64,000 nt of DNA from Coniella vitis (Eukaryota; Ascomycota; Sordariomycetes; Diaporthales; Schizoparmaceae). Numbering within the stretch: position 1 is the first letter of the stretch; every line of letters begins with the position of its first letter. Below the pieces are notes generated by a model. It had not been told where the DNA came from, searched no databases, and saw only the letters and a program-made list of their open reading frames with translations. The position numbers and the translations under genes are program-made. Below, in pieces: positions 1 through 10,975 of the stretch. The stretch is from contig WUJK01000001.1 of NCBI GenBank assembly GCA_011317545.1, forward strand, positions 5,003,001 through 5,067,000. The letters run 5' to 3'.

Positions 1-798
1 AACGACTTTCTCGCCCCCGAATTTAATGCCGCAGCATACCTCTCGTCCCTCTTCCCCGGCAGCAGCGACGACACGGCTCAAGGCGGACCCGGTTTAGGTC
101 TCGGCACGCGCCATCAGACCCTGGAAGACTTGCGGACCGAGCTGCGAGAGCGGAGCTCAGCTATCAGTGCGGAGCTACTCGAGCTAGTGAATGCTAACTA
201 CACTGCTTTTCTGAGCCTGGGCGACGAGCTCAAGGGCGGCGAGGAACGGGTTGAGGATGTGCGTGTTGGGCTGCTGGGATTCCGCAGGCAGGTTGAGGAG
301 GTGCAAGGGCGTGTCAGGGGACGCAGGGAAGATGTGCAGAGAGTAGGATTTGAATTGAGAGGAGTACGGCGTGAGGTGGAAGTGGGAAGACAAATGCTCG
401 AGCTGGATGATCGGTTGGAAGCCTTGGCTAGTAGGCTGGAGCGGAATGGAGCAGATGACAGCTCCGATGGAGAAAATGAGGATGAAGCTGGCGGGGATGG
501 CCATGGGCATGAGGTCAGTTACACCAGTCGCAATCCTGCGTCGATGATGGAGCTAGCTAAAGAGCTCAACGCCATTAATAAGCTAGCTGATGCCGTGGGG
601 AGGGATACGCCATATGTGAAGAAGGTGGAAGACAGACTGGCACGGTGCAGAAACACGCTACTTTTGGATTTGGCTGCCTCACTGAGGGAAGCACGCAAGG
701 CTGGTGAAGGAGGACGAAACAGGGTGTTCAAGCTCCTTTGTCTTTACCGCTTACTTGGAGCTCACGCCGAGGGCGTTAGGATACTGAAAGAAAAATAG
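1..798 (+). CDS. cog2: Conserved oligomeric Golgi complex subunit 2 (COG2), 5' end outside window
   Basis: The reading frame is open from base 1 to a TAG at 796-798, giving 265 visible residues with the start lying upstream of the window. The first part matches the COG2 N-terminal domain: a short 'NDFL..F' segment, a Gly/Ser linker, then 'LEDLRTELRERS' and 'LLELVNANYTAFLSLGDELKGGEE', followed by a long coiled coil to about visible residue 150 and a second helical part after an acidic linker. COG2 belongs to lobe A of the COG tether, which acts in retrograde traffic within the Golgi. Fungal COG2 proteins are short (yeast about 260 aa), so little is missing. No intron is needed in the visible part. 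It converges with the mitochondrial L1 gene, leaving about 200 bp between the two stops. Confidence 0.85.
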   Translation, partial: NDFLAPEFNAAAYLSSLFPGSSDDTAQGGPGLGLGTRHQTLEDLRTELRERSSAISAELLELVNANYTAFLSLGDELKGGEERVEDVRVGLLGFRRQVEEVQGRVRGRREDVQRVGFELRGVRREVEVGRQMLELDDRLEALASRLERNGADDSSDGENEDEAGGDGHGHEVSYTSRNPASMMELAKELNAINKLADAVGRDTPYVKKVEDRLARCRNTLLLDLAASLREARKAGEGGRNRVFKLLCLYRLLGAHAEGVRILKEK

Positions 799-999
799 AA
801 CGATACCCCCTCCAGTGATACCAACGCACAATAGAACATTATTTAGACTCCACGTTGAGCGTTTGACTCCGATCGGTGTATCAATCGATATAGTATTACA
901 AATGACAAAACCGCAAGCATTGATTACATGCTTGTCATTGCATCTTCCCTGCGACTCTGTCTCGCCTTGTTGATGCATAGCCGTATTTTTTTCTTTTAT

Positions 1000-1999
1000 C
1001 TACATTGGCGAGGTAAGCAGGGCAGGTGTGATTTCCTCGTCTGTTGGGTTGAATCCTCCATTCAAGCTGAAACCTGCACCATTCGTCGTGCTCAGCACGA
1101 CCTCATGCACCTCCTTAGAGGCTGCCGCATCACCCAGCTCCACGATATCATCCTTGACCGCCGACACAAACGCCTTGACGTTGGCAGCCAGCATCTCGGG
1201 CGTGAAACCCAGCTGGCCAATGGCAATGCGCACCACGCCATCCTTTTCACGGTAGTTGTCCTGACCCGCCATTTCCTTTAGCAGGGCCAAAACGTTGCCA
1301 GTGATCGTCTTTTGCCGCACACTGGGCATCAAACCCTTGGGGCCCAGGAGCCGTCCCAGGTTCGCCTTGGCCAGCTTGTCGGCGCTGGCCTGGTCACAGA
1401 TCATGTTGGTGAATGAGATGGAGCCTGCGCGGATAATCTCGAACAGGCTCTCCTCGCCCACAGCCACGGCCCCGGCCTTGCGCGCCTGGATGGCCAGCGC
1501 CGAGTTCTCCTTGCAGATGACGCCGATGCGCCGGTCGGAGCGGACGGGGTGCGGGAGGCGGATACGGCTCTTGATGGACGGGCCTGATTTGAGGGTCTTG
1601 AGTTTGATGGCGAGGTCATACTTGATAACTGTGGGGTTGCGACCAACTTCCATGGCACGGGAATATCTACAATCAAGAGACGCACAAGGCGCACCGTCAG
1701 TCATCAAACAAGGAGCTTTGGCAGGGCGAAGGAAATGGCGGGACCTACCGTATAGCATCGCACAGCGAGTACTGCTGCATGTCTTCCACTCTGTCCACGC
1801 GATACGCCTTGAACTGGCGCCTCTTCTTCTTCACATCCTTTTTGCCGCTCTGTCGCCCAGATGCATATCGCGTCTGTTGCGCTATAGCAGCTGGAGCGAG
1901 AAAGCGTGGTATTATCGAGGGCGTCTGTAGAAGTGGTCTGGAGGGCGCTGTCAAGCTGAGTCGTGCCAGCGAGGCGAGACACTGGTTTGTGGAGGCCAT
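1000..1999 (-). CDS. mrpl1: Mitochondrial large-subunit ribosomal protein L1 (uL1m)
   Basis: Two exons, 1999-1749 and 1666-1000, joined across an 82-bp intron (1748-1667) with donor GTAGGT and acceptor TAG, give 305 residues. The splice joins ...CDAIR to YSRAMEVGRN in frame. The first about 45 residues are rich in Ser, Arg and Ala without acidic residues, as in a mitochondrial presequence, and are followed by a basic 'KKDVKKKRRQ' stretch. Exon 2 carries the L1 fold, including 'NLGRLLGPKGLMPS', the diagnostic L1 signature, and 'VKAFVSAVKDD'. uL1 forms the L1 stalk that handles deacylated tRNA leaving the ribosome. The ATG at 1999 is the first in frame with the presequence. The gene is divergent from glutamyl-tRNA synthetase. 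Confidence 0.93.
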
Positions 2000-2454
2000 T
2001 TTTCGAGATCTTCGTGGGAAAGGGTCTGGAAGGCCCCAATCGAGCGGCAGTGGACGGTGAGTATGACGATGTCGTCGCCTGGTGGTGAAGCTCGCTGGCT
2101 CTTCAAATTTCGCTCTCCAGGCCTTCCTCCAAAGGCCTGACAGGGGTTGCGGCTGCGGCTTGTTATCGATACGACAAGCTTGCTGCCCGGCTGCTGCATA
2201 GGCCGGGATACAAGCGTAGGTACTTGGGTACTTTCCGTCTACATCTACCTAGGTACTATGTAGTAGCACTATGACCCCTCCTTGGCTGGGACCTTGAAAT
2301 TTCACCCCGCCAAAGATCTTCCCACTTGCCATCGCCGCCTTTGCCAGCTGACTGACGAGACAACAACCATTTGCACCAACTCACGAAGCTCCGCAACACC
2401 AAGACCGACTGATATACCCTCCCATTGAACGGTCCAGATCCATTACTTGGCACG
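2000..2454. promoter_or_regulatory. Divergent promoter region between mrpl1 and glutamyl-tRNA synthetase
   Basis: This 455-bp stretch separates two divergent translation genes, so it must hold both promoters and 5' leaders. The part next to the synthetase (about 2310-2454) is rich in CCA/CAAC runs typical of fungal leaders. I see no clear TATA box and no third gene. Confidence 0.4.
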
Positions 2455-4458
2455 ATGAAGGCTGACGAACTCAAGGCGCTCCCGCCTGCCTTTGACACCA
2501 AGGACTTCAAGTCCGTCGAGCCGAAGCTGCTCGCCCTCGACAAGCACCTGATCCTGCGCACATACCTCGACGGTTACCAGCTCGGCGAGAATGACAAGGC
2601 CATCTGGATCGCCCTCCGCAGCAATCACGCCATCACCTCGTATATAACTAGAGGCATCCTCGTCAACCTTAAGCGCTGGTTCGCCTATGTCGAGGTTACC
2701 CACCCCGAGATCCAGGACTCCATCAAGGCTGCCCAGGCCGAGAAGAAGAAGAAGGTTGCTGCTGCCAGCAAGGCTGGTGGCAACTACAGCCTAGCCCTGC
2801 AGGATGCTGACAAGGGCGTCGTCACTCGCTTCTTGCCTGAGCCCTCGTGAGTTGTTCCTAGCGGTCGAAACCTTCCTGGGCCTTCAGGATACAAGCAGCA
2901 TTGCTAACGATCTCGTTCTATTTCTAGAGGTTACTTGCACATTGGACACGCCAAGGCTGCTCTGTTGAGCGATTATTTTGGCCACGTAGCATACAAGGGA
3001 ACCCTCCGCCTTCGGCTCGACGACACAAATCCATCCAAGGAGAAGGGTGAATACCAGGATGCTATCATCGAGGACCTGGCCCTCATGGGCATCACACCCG
3101 ACAAGCTGTCGTACACCTCGGACTACTTTGACTACCTCTATGACATGTGCAAGCGCCTGATCAACGAAGGCCACGCATACGCAGACGATACCGACCAGGA
3201 GACAATGAGAGATGAGCGCTTCAAGGGCATTGCTTCCAAGCATCGCGACATGTCGATTGACGAGACACTGCGCATCTTTGAGGAGATGAAGCAGGGCTCT
3301 GACGAGGGCAAGAAGTTCTGCATTCGCGCAAGACTTTCGTATGACAACCCCAACAAGGCCATGCGTGACCCTGTCATTTACCGCTGCAATACCGAAGACC
3401 CTCACCACCGGACCGGCAGGACGTGGAAGATGTATCCCATGTACGACTTTGCCTGCCCTGTTGTTGACAGCCACGAGGGTGTCACCCACGCCCTCCGCTC
3501 CACCGAGTACACCGACCGCAACCCCCAGTACCAGTGGTTCATTGACACTCTCAAGCTGCGCCAAGTCCACATGTGGGACTTTGCCCGCATGAACTTCGTC
3601 AAGACCTTCCTTTCCAAGCGCAAGCTGGCCAAGTTGGTGGACACAGGCCGTGTCTGGGGCTGGGACGACCCCCGTATGCCCACCATCCGCGGTGTGCGCA
3701 GGCGTGGCATGACGGTTGAGGCGCTGCGCGACTTTATCATCAAGCAGGGTCCTAGCCGCAACGTCACTACCATGGATTGGACTACATTCTGGGCGAGCAA
3801 CAAGAAGGTCATTGACCCTATTGCACCTCGCTTCACGGCCATTGCACAAAAAGACGCTGTCAAGGTCAAGGTCACCGGCGCTGACACGCCCGTCGAGCCA
3901 ACATCGCTCGAGAAGCCCAAGCACCCCAAGAACAAGGATGTCGGCGTCAAGCAGGTTGTCCTGTCTGACGAACTGATTCTGGACCAGGCGGACTTTGCTC
4001 TGATGAAGCCCGACGAGGAGATCACCCTCATGACCTGGGGTAATGCATTCGTGCGGTCTATTGAGGGCAGTGCGCCCATCTCCAGCGCCACTGTTGAGCT
4101 CAACCTAGCCGGTGATGTCAAGAAGACCGAGAAGAAGGTGACCTGGCTGTCCACAAAGGGCGCCAAGCTGGTCAAGGCTGAGCTGTGGGACTTTGACTAC
4201 CTCATTACCAAGGATAAGCTCGAAGAGGAGGATAATCTTGAGGACTTCTTGAACCCTGACACCTCTTCTATGGAGGAGGCCTGGTGCGAGGAGGCCGTCG
4301 GAACCCTGAAGAAGGACGACATCATCCAGCTGGAGAGGAGGGGTTACTACCGCGTCGACAAGGGCATTCCCGACTGCAAGCCTGACGAAGAACAGAAGGT
4401 CGTGTTATTCTGCATTCCCACGGGAAAGACAGGTGAGGCCCGTGAGCAAAAGAAATAG
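2455..4458 (+). CDS. gus1: Cytosolic glutamyl-tRNA synthetase (GluRS, GUS1 type)
   Basis: Exons 2455-2846 and 2928-4458 join across an 81-bp intron (donor GTGAGT at 2847, branch-like GCTAAC near 2903, acceptor TAG at 2925-2927) to give 640 residues. The splice rebuilds the family's EPSGYLHIGHA motif, with HIGH at residues 135-138. The KMSKS-equivalent is 'LSKRKL' at 359-364, and the 'DDTNPSKE' and 'GWDDPRMPT' blocks of class Ic GluRS are present. Residues 1-130 are a GST-C-like appended domain with a Lys-rich linker, as used in eukaryotes to bind partners. The C-terminal 250 residues are the beta-barrel anticodon-binding region. The enzyme charges tRNA-Glu in the cytosol. I chose the ATG at 2455; the frame upstream only adds a TTG. 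The appended domain is shorter than in yeast (HIGH near residue 200), so an unseen upstream exon is possible. Confidence 0.93.
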
Positions 4459-5236
4459 GTGTGTTGACGTAGCGAAGCGCATTAGCCTTCAACACAAGCG
4501 ATTGATTAGCTCGACGATTGATAGAGTACGCGAAAAATCAAAAGTCAAGGCATGTTGGCGAACTAAACTGATGGGGCATATCCTTCGCTCGGTAACTGGT
4601 GCCTACACAATGATTATTATGATTCCTCCTCCTCTCAACCTCTCGGGTCTATTCCAATGTGGACACGTTCCGACCTGTCTGCGCCTCACTGTTTGTCAAA
4701 CAATACTTGTGCAGCTTGTTGCAGATGCCTATCATGATCCATTGCGCAGCTCGCCGAAGATAGTGAACAACGGGCGCCGGAGCCGCCCGCTTCGAAGTTT
4801 CGGTCGTTCGTCACGAGCACAGACCTTGGTGGCTGTCGTCCATATTACTGCACGTGACGAGCGCTGCTGCCGCGACCATTGACGAATCTGCTTCGGAGCC
4901 ACATCCGCCTTGTTGGACTGAAGGATTCTGAGTGTGCCCGTTGGACCATGGCACCACCACTGAGAGCGCGAATTAGCCTTGCCGGTTCAGAGATCGGAGC
5001 TCGTCATTGGCCAGCAACATGGACCTACCATGACTCTGCTTCTTCACTGGTCTGCCCCCGTGCCCGTGGTCCAACACCACCTGCGGCTGCCGGTCCGACG
5101 GGACTTGGCAGTCTCATATATCAAGCCGGTGGGGTGTCTCGTCAGACCCGAGATGTTGTTTGAGATGGATAGCTCCAATTGATCTTGTCAAGAGTGTAGC
5201 GTAGGCCAAACTCCGTACTCAGTGGTGAAGCACACA
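4459..5236. other. Intergenic region after the synthetase gene
   Basis: This holds the synthetase 3' UTR and the promoter of the oxygenase gene. Short open frames exist (for example 4433-4882 and 4879-5163 on +) but show no recognisable domain or coding-like composition. I see no RNA gene or repeat. Confidence 0.4.
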
Positions 5237-6454
5237 ATGGTGACCACAACTCAGACCGACACGATACCTCTGCGCCTTGCATCCGGAAATGGTCCCATCA
5301 CAAGACACATTCTCCGGGCGCCACCCAGAGACGCGACCGCCGATGAGATTCCCATGATCGACGTTTCCTCCCTTCTTTCTTCCGACGGGGCTCCCTCGAC
5401 ATATGCAGCCCGTCTGTCCGTTGCCAAGCAAATCCACGCAGCAGCCACAAACACAGGCTTCTTCTACATCACCAACCACGGCATTCCAAGCTCCATCACT
5501 GATGCCGCCCGCGCCGCATGCCTCGACTTTTTCCGCCAGGACCTCGAGGTTAAACTTGAGGCTCACGCAACGCAGTCAGCCTACTTCAACGGATACAAAC
5601 CGCCACGTACTCAGCGCATCAACCCCTTTGAGGGTGTCGACGTCCGCGAGTCATTTAGCTGGACCTATGATCCGCGGCTGGATCCCTCCGCTGTAGCCGC
5701 GGCCGCAGCTAAGGGCGGCGAGAAGACGACCCTCGATAGCATCCCAGAAGAAATCCGCAAGTTTCTGCGAGTTGAACCAGACGGGCCCCCAGGCAGCGAA
5801 GAAGCCCGGTTTCCCTGGTCCATCACTCAACGCACTGTCCCGCACTTCCAGCCTGCCGTGTTGACATATTGGCGCGCTTGTCTCGTTCTGGCGAGGGCCC
5901 TGGTGCGCGCTTTTGCGCTGTCGCTTGACCTGGACGAGGGCTTCTTCGATGAAAAGTTCACGTACCCTGATGCTGCGCTGGCGCTCAATTATTATCCTCC
6001 TCTGCCGCGCCAAGCTCCACCGACAGTTGGCGACGCAAAAAGCAGGGACGCTGCGACTTCTGCTGGTGCTGTCTCTATTGGCTCGCACACAGACTTTCAA
6101 CTCTTTACAATCCTCTGGCAGGATAGTGTGGGTGGGCTACAGGTGCTCAACCGCCAAGGACAGTGGATCAATGCTCGTCCGATCCCAGGAACGTTTGTGG
6201 TGAATATCGCAGACTACCTACAGCGCATCACAAATGGCAAGTACCAGAGCACCGTTCACAGAGCGATGAATTCCAGTGGGAAGGAGAGAGTCAGTATGCC
6301 GTTCTTCTTTGGATTCAATCTGAATGTGAGCTGTGGGGTGCTTGATAGCTGCGTTGGCGAAGATGGCGTGAAGAAATATGATGAGATTGGCTGTTTAGAG
6401 TGGGTGAGGAGGAGAGTCAAGGCTATGCATGATATCAAGGAAGCGGAAGCATAG
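5237..6454 (+). CDS. 2-oxoglutarate/Fe(II)-dependent oxygenase, isopenicillin-N-synthase-like
   Basis: A single-exon frame of 405 residues starting at the ATG at 5237; the frame extends five codons upstream only through GTG codons. The N-terminal DIOX_N domain (about residues 25-150) has 'IPMIDVSSLL' and 'GFFYITNHGIP', the standard start of the family. The C-terminal 2OG-FeII domain has the iron ligands H284, D286 ('SHTDFQLFTIL') and H341 ('YQSTVHRAMN'), and the 2OG-binding R351-x-S353. All catalytic residues are present, so the enzyme should be active. Such proteins hydroxylate or desaturate small molecules, often in secondary metabolism, but the substrate cannot be read from sequence. An Ala/Gly-rich insert near residues 150-160 and a Pro-rich loop before the HTD motif are typical of fungal members. 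Confidence 0.92.
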   Translation: MVTTTQTDTIPLRLASGNGPITRHILRAPPRDATADEIPMIDVSSLLSSDGAPSTYAARLSVAKQIHAAATNTGFFYITNHGIPSSITDAARAACLDFFRQDLEVKLEAHATQSAYFNGYKPPRTQRINPFEGVDVRESFSWTYDPRLDPSAVAAAAAKGGEKTTLDSIPEEIRKFLRVEPDGPPGSEEARFPWSITQRTVPHFQPAVLTYWRACLVLARALVRAFALSLDLDEGFFDEKFTYPDAALALNYYPPLPRQAPPTVGDAKSRDAATSAGAVSIGSHTDFQLFTILWQDSVGGLQVLNRQGQWINARPIPGTFVVNIADYLQRITNGKYQSTVHRAMNSSGKERVSMPFFFGFNLNVSCGVLDSCVGEDGVKKYDEIGCLEWVRRRVKAMHDIKEAEA

Positions 6455-7715
6455 GAGAAGAAACAAGCCAACCAGCGGTAGACTACCTTTCCAGTATGCT
6501 ACCTTTGAAATTCGGATTGATCTTGAGATATTGCCGCCTCGCAACATGGGCTCTTTAAACAGCGAAACACGTTGATATAGACTGCGCACAGTCTTGTGCA
6601 GATACGGACGACGCCCCTGTTGACGAAGCCATATTTGATGATCACAATTGGCAGACCATCTCGACAATCGACTCTTTTACCCCGTGAGAGCAAAGAGCAA
6701 TGGAGATCTCCGGTCCTCACTCGCAATGAAGCTGATGTCCATAACAGTGAAAAGGCTTTGTATCTCTGCTGAAGAAGTACTATGACAGAGCATGTTTTTC
6801 TTCTGGGTTCAACAGCGTTATAGTCTTCCCTTACAGCGATGAGACTCGAATCAGGGTCGACTCAATGCTTCAAATATAAACTATAGACATCCCTGAGAGC
6901 TGCTGTTCTTCTTTTCAGCTCTGGCATCTGCGCAAAAGCCATACTACGGGTCCCTTGAGCCAACGGCTTACGTTAGAACATAGCATAGCCGCACGAACAT
7001 GTTACACCACCTGTTGAGGAACCTGTCGGCAGGAGCAGCGTGGGCGACCACTGATCAATACAGACATATATATCGAATATAATCGGGCTGATTAATCTTA
7101 GTAGGTTGTCCTTTTGTTCTCAATACGTATATATCCTCACTGGAGCCTTGCCCGATTACTGCAAGGAACAGAGTTGATCCAAGCTAGATCTAAATAACCT
7201 CAGACCACTTTGCTGATGCAGGCTCTATTTTAGACATTTTCCCGGTGCTGTAGATGCTCGTCAACGAACGCATGTTGCCCGAATGGGACCAACGTCTTTG
7301 CCAATGGTCTAATCCCTACCTATGGCTCCGGAAAAATCACATTTGACGCATATATGAAGAGCGTACAATGCCATACAATTCCGTATCCTAAATAGTTCTC
7401 TTTTGTAGTCATGTAGCATCGGAATCTCTCGGGCTGACGGCAATATCGTGGTGGAGTGGGCTGACAACCACGCCATGAACCATCAACAAGAATCATACCA
7501 CAGCGCAATCCTCCCGAAATGTATCATGGAGTTATGCCCGTCCGGTTTGTGACACTCATTATACATATTTCTACATATACCCATTTTACTGATTTAATCT
7601 ACACGATCCTCCATAATACGCAGCCCCTTAGCAAGAAGAGAGATTGAAAATCAAATCATCACTGCATCTTTGAGTACTTAGGTATTCATAATTTCAATCA
7701 GAATCAAAACTTTCA
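6455..7715. other. Intergenic region without recognisable gene
   Basis: About 1.26 kb of mixed composition with only short open frames on both strands and no recognisable protein, tRNA or repeat. It contains the oxygenase 3' UTR and the promoter of the small gene at 7716. Confidence 0.35.
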
Positions 7716-7937
7716 ATGAAGATGTACCGATACTGCGCTGCCCGGCGTGTCGCTGTCTCCGCTCTGCGAGCCAGATCCAGTTCTCCAGCCCAGCAAATTC
7801 AGCGCCGCGCAATCGCAACACAGCCGCCGACTGTGAATCCACAAAAGATGTCGAAGGGAGCATTCCTTGGGTCAGTAGCTTTGATAAGCGGTCTTACAGG
7901 TGTTGGTGCTGCCTATGCTACCACGCCAGTCGATTAA
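7716..7937 (+). CDS. Small predicted mitochondrial single-pass membrane protein
   Basis: A 73-residue frame. I do not recognise the family. Residues 1-35 are rich in Arg, Ala and Ser with no acidic residue ('RRVAVSALRARSSSP', 'QRRAIA'), as in a mitochondrial presequence with a likely cleavage near the second Arg-Arg. Residues 45-68 ('SKGAFLGSVALISGLTGVGAAYA') form one hydrophobic Gly/Ala-rich helix suited to the inner membrane. This layout resembles small fungal respiratory-chain assembly or subunit proteins, but that is inference. The start is ATG AAG ATG; the second ATG at 7722 is an alternative. A GTGAGT donor at about 7985 suggests a spliced 3' UTR. Confidence 0.55.
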   Translation: MKMYRYCAARRVAVSALRARSSSPAQQIQRRAIATQPPTVNPQKMSKGAFLGSVALISGLTGVGAAYATTPVD

Positions 7938-8582
7938 GAAATAAATGGCTGTGGGCCGATCAGAGTAACCTGAATTTCATCAACGTGAGTAGCGATTTTG
8001 TTCGGTATGGCACTGATTGGTTTTGCTTCTTCGATTGACCATGTTTCTCACCTTAGAATCTTCCCTCTATGTGACACCACAATACCACGACACAAGGCCA
8101 TTGGCTTTTATTATATGGCTGCTTATGGCAGTGGCTGACTGGGGAAGGTTGATGCGCTTGCTTGCTACCAACTTACGGGACTAAAGGAAATGCCCTTCAA
8201 GCATGTCGAGTGCAGGAAGGGGTTCTAAGCCGAGATGTTGTCTGCTGGCGTTGGGTGTTATTACTATTTATCGACAGGTCACTAATAACTGATTTTCTTT
8301 TTCGAGAGGCCACACATTGCAGTAGTGCACTTAAAAAGTGCTAATGGTTTATACATTGTTGAAAGAGCCTCCTTTAGTCTTGATATATTGATTAAAGTAC
8401 TTGGGTGATCACATTTGCGGGTATGTTTTTGAACAGAATAACCCAAGCCATCAACAGCTGGATGGGCTGTATTGCGATAGCGCACCGTTGTATCTCATTT
8501 GTACCTCCAAAAACGCCGACCCATGCTAAACCATTACTGCCACATCATACAAGTATTCGTTACTCGAGGAACGCATAGAGGG
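7938..8582. other. Convergent intergenic region between small gene and SRP54
   Basis: 3' UTR sequence of both neighbours, including a possible GT-AG intron from about 7985 to 8056 in the + strand UTR. No other gene or repeat seen. Confidence 0.35.
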
Positions 8583-10229
8583 TTATCTGCGTCCACCGCG
8601 GCCTCCCTGTCCCATACCGCCCATCATTCCGCCCATTTGTTTCATCATGGCATTGAGATCCATGCCTCCTGGCATGCCTCCGCCACCACCACCTAGCATT
8701 TTCATCATGCTGCTCAAATCTGGCATACCGCCGCCGCCACCAGCGCCGCCACCCATGCTCTGGAGACGCTTTTGCATAGCGGCCATTTGTTGAGCCTTGC
8801 CGCCGCCGCCCATGGCAGCTTGGGCACGCTGCATATTCTTCATGTTGCCGCCCATCTTCTTGGCCATGCCGGCCATCATGCGCTGCTGCGTCAAGAGGTC
8901 CTCGACTTCGCGCACGCTGGTGCCAGATCCCTTTGCAACGCGAGTCATGCGCTCTGGCTGGTCGATGAACATTTTGCCGTCCGAGTCGAGCTCCTTTTTG
9001 GTCATTGAGTCGCAAATGTAGAGCATGCGGCGAAGCTTGGCGTTTCCTTCCTCGTCATCCATGCCTTGCATCATGTTGGACATGCCGGGAATCATGCCAG
9101 CCATCTTGGAGAGAGGACCCATCTTCATGATGTTTTGAAGCTGGTCGCGCAGGTCACGGATGGTGAAGACACCCTCTGTAATGTGTTTGATGGTATCCTT
9201 TTGGTCAAGTTTAAGAGACTGGACGTGTTCCACCAGGCCAGCCATGTCACCCATGCCAAGCAGCTTGGAAATGAACTGTTTGGGTACGAATCGCTCGAGA
9301 TCCAGCATGTGCTCACCCGTGCCGATAAAGACGATTGGTGTGTGTGTGGCTGCAACGGCAGATATAGCACCTCCTCCACTTGCGTGGCCGTCTGTCTTGG
9401 TGATAATGATGGCTCCAAAGTCTGCTGCTTCCTTGAACGCCTTGGCCTGCGCCTCTGCTTGTTGACCTATGCTGGCGTCCAGAACCATGATCGTCTCGTC
9501 GGGCTTGACAGCCGTCTGGATATCCACCATTTCCTGGAATAGTGCCGATTCTTGTCTGTGTCTTCCAGAGGTGTCGACAATGATGACCTCGAACTTCTCC
9601 TTCTTGAACTTGTCAACACCCTCCTTGGCCACCACTGCAGGGTCGGTCTCGGTCAAGCTGCCGTAGTATGGAATCTTCGCCTTGGTCGCATTCTGCTTGA
9701 GCTGGTCAAAGGCACCGGCACGGAATGTGTCCGCGCAGACCAGACAAGCCTTGAAGCCTCTTGCCTGGTAGTGTCTAGCCAGCTTCGTACATGTGGTGGT
9801 CTTTCCAGCACCCTGAAGACCGACAAACATGATGACATTCGAGCGGCCCTTCTTGGGCTTGAAGGGCTCATTGTGTGGGTTGACGAGATTGACGAGTTCG
9901 TCAAAGACTGCCTTTTGGATGAGGCGTTTCTTGTTGACGGCTGGAGGGAGCTCCTTGAAGTTGACTGTAGATTTTATCGACTTGCGGAGCTGTTGGACGA
10001 GGCGCACGTTGACGTCGGCTTCCAGAAGGGCAGAAGAGATCTCCTTGATCATGGCATCAAAGGCCTAGTAGATGGAACAAGTCAGCGCGGCACAGAACAA
10101 GCCGGCACCTCATCGGCGCATGCGCGAGGAGAGAGAAACGCGACGGCGTACCTTTTCGTCGAGGTTGGGCGCCCGTGTCAGGTCGGACACGGCCGCGTTA
10201 ATGCGGCGGCCGAGATCTTGAAGGACCAT
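8583..10229 (-). CDS. srp54: Signal recognition particle 54 kDa subunit (SRP54)
   Basis: Exon 1 (10229-10152) codes 26 residues 'MVLQDLGRRINAAVSDLTRA...' and is spliced (donor GTACGC, acceptor CTAG) to exon 2 (10064-8583), giving 519 residues, the usual SRP54 length. The N domain is followed by the GTPase G domain: P-loop GLQGAGKTT from residue 108, then DTFRAGAFDQL, DTSGRH, and TKTDG as the base-recognition motif. The C-terminal M domain is very Met/Gly-rich, ending in a Gly-Gly-Met-rich tail, and binds signal peptides and 7S RNA. The protein targets ribosomes with nascent secretory chains to the ER. The 87-bp intron after codon 26 is phase 0. The + strand frames across the gene are antisense shadows. 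Confidence 0.96.
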
Positions 10230-10975
10230 GGTGCTTGAGTCTTCAGGATCTTGCTGTAGCACGAGATGGAGGTGGAGCGTTGGAAACGTGGATCGCCGGG
10301 TTGCCGGAGTGCTGAGGCGGCGGTGGTTGCGACGACTGACAGGGCGATTGTGAGCTCCGCTGGTGGTCAAAGAGTAAAGTGGCCAAAATCACGAGCGCAG
10401 AGCCGCAATCAATCGATGTCACACACTGGTTGGCCGATTGCGGGGTGAGCCGAGCGAGGTAGTGGCTGCAAGGGTCGCCAGGCCACGGGCAGATAGCGCA
10501 GCAGGGCAGGTTGGCTGGCAGGCAGAGCAAGGGTTGTCTGCCACTAAGCAGTGGCGCTTTAGTGCTTCACAGACTGCTCCAAGGCCCTGTGAGGACCAGT
10601 CATCCACTGAAGCCATCACAGCTTGCTTTTGTTTCCATGCTTGCCATGTCACTTCTGCATCTCGTTCTGTCGAGAAGTACCCACCGATCTGATATTCCTC
10701 CTCATACTATGTAACTTGACGCAACCATGATGGACACGGTATAAATTGGCACTAAGGTTTGTGGAACTGCATCTACATATGGCAGCCATCTTCTCTTTCG
10801 CGCAGTGTTGCACGCTTGCTTCACGCTCCTCGGTTCCGGTTGTGCCTCACGCTGTACAGAGGTTGTGGACCGATACCCATCTGTTCATGCCTTTTGATTC
10901 AAGAAATTATGGACTCATCGTTGTTTCTAGGTGACTACAAAAGCCCACAGTATACTAGAGCTCTGGAGAAACAAA
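10230..10975. other. Intergenic region upstream of SRP54
   Basis: About 750 bp holding the SRP54 promoter and the downstream side of the glutaminase gene. Short overlapping open frames on both strands are not convincing. A TATA-like 'GGTATAAATTGG' sits near 10739. No RNA gene seen. Confidence 0.35.

Noticed and set aside
2884..3924. A 346-residue open frame on the minus strand
   Set aside because: It lies fully antisense to the glutamyl-tRNA synthetase exon, whose motifs are complete; the frame is open because of GC-rich codon bias and has no domain.
4879..5163. A small plus-strand frame upstream of the oxygenase gene
   Set aside because: No domain and low-complexity codon use; it lies in the likely promoter and leader of the oxygenase.
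9066..10238. Long plus-strand frames over 9066-9542 and 9552-10238
   Set aside because: Both are antisense to SRP54 and end across its intron; no start context or domain.
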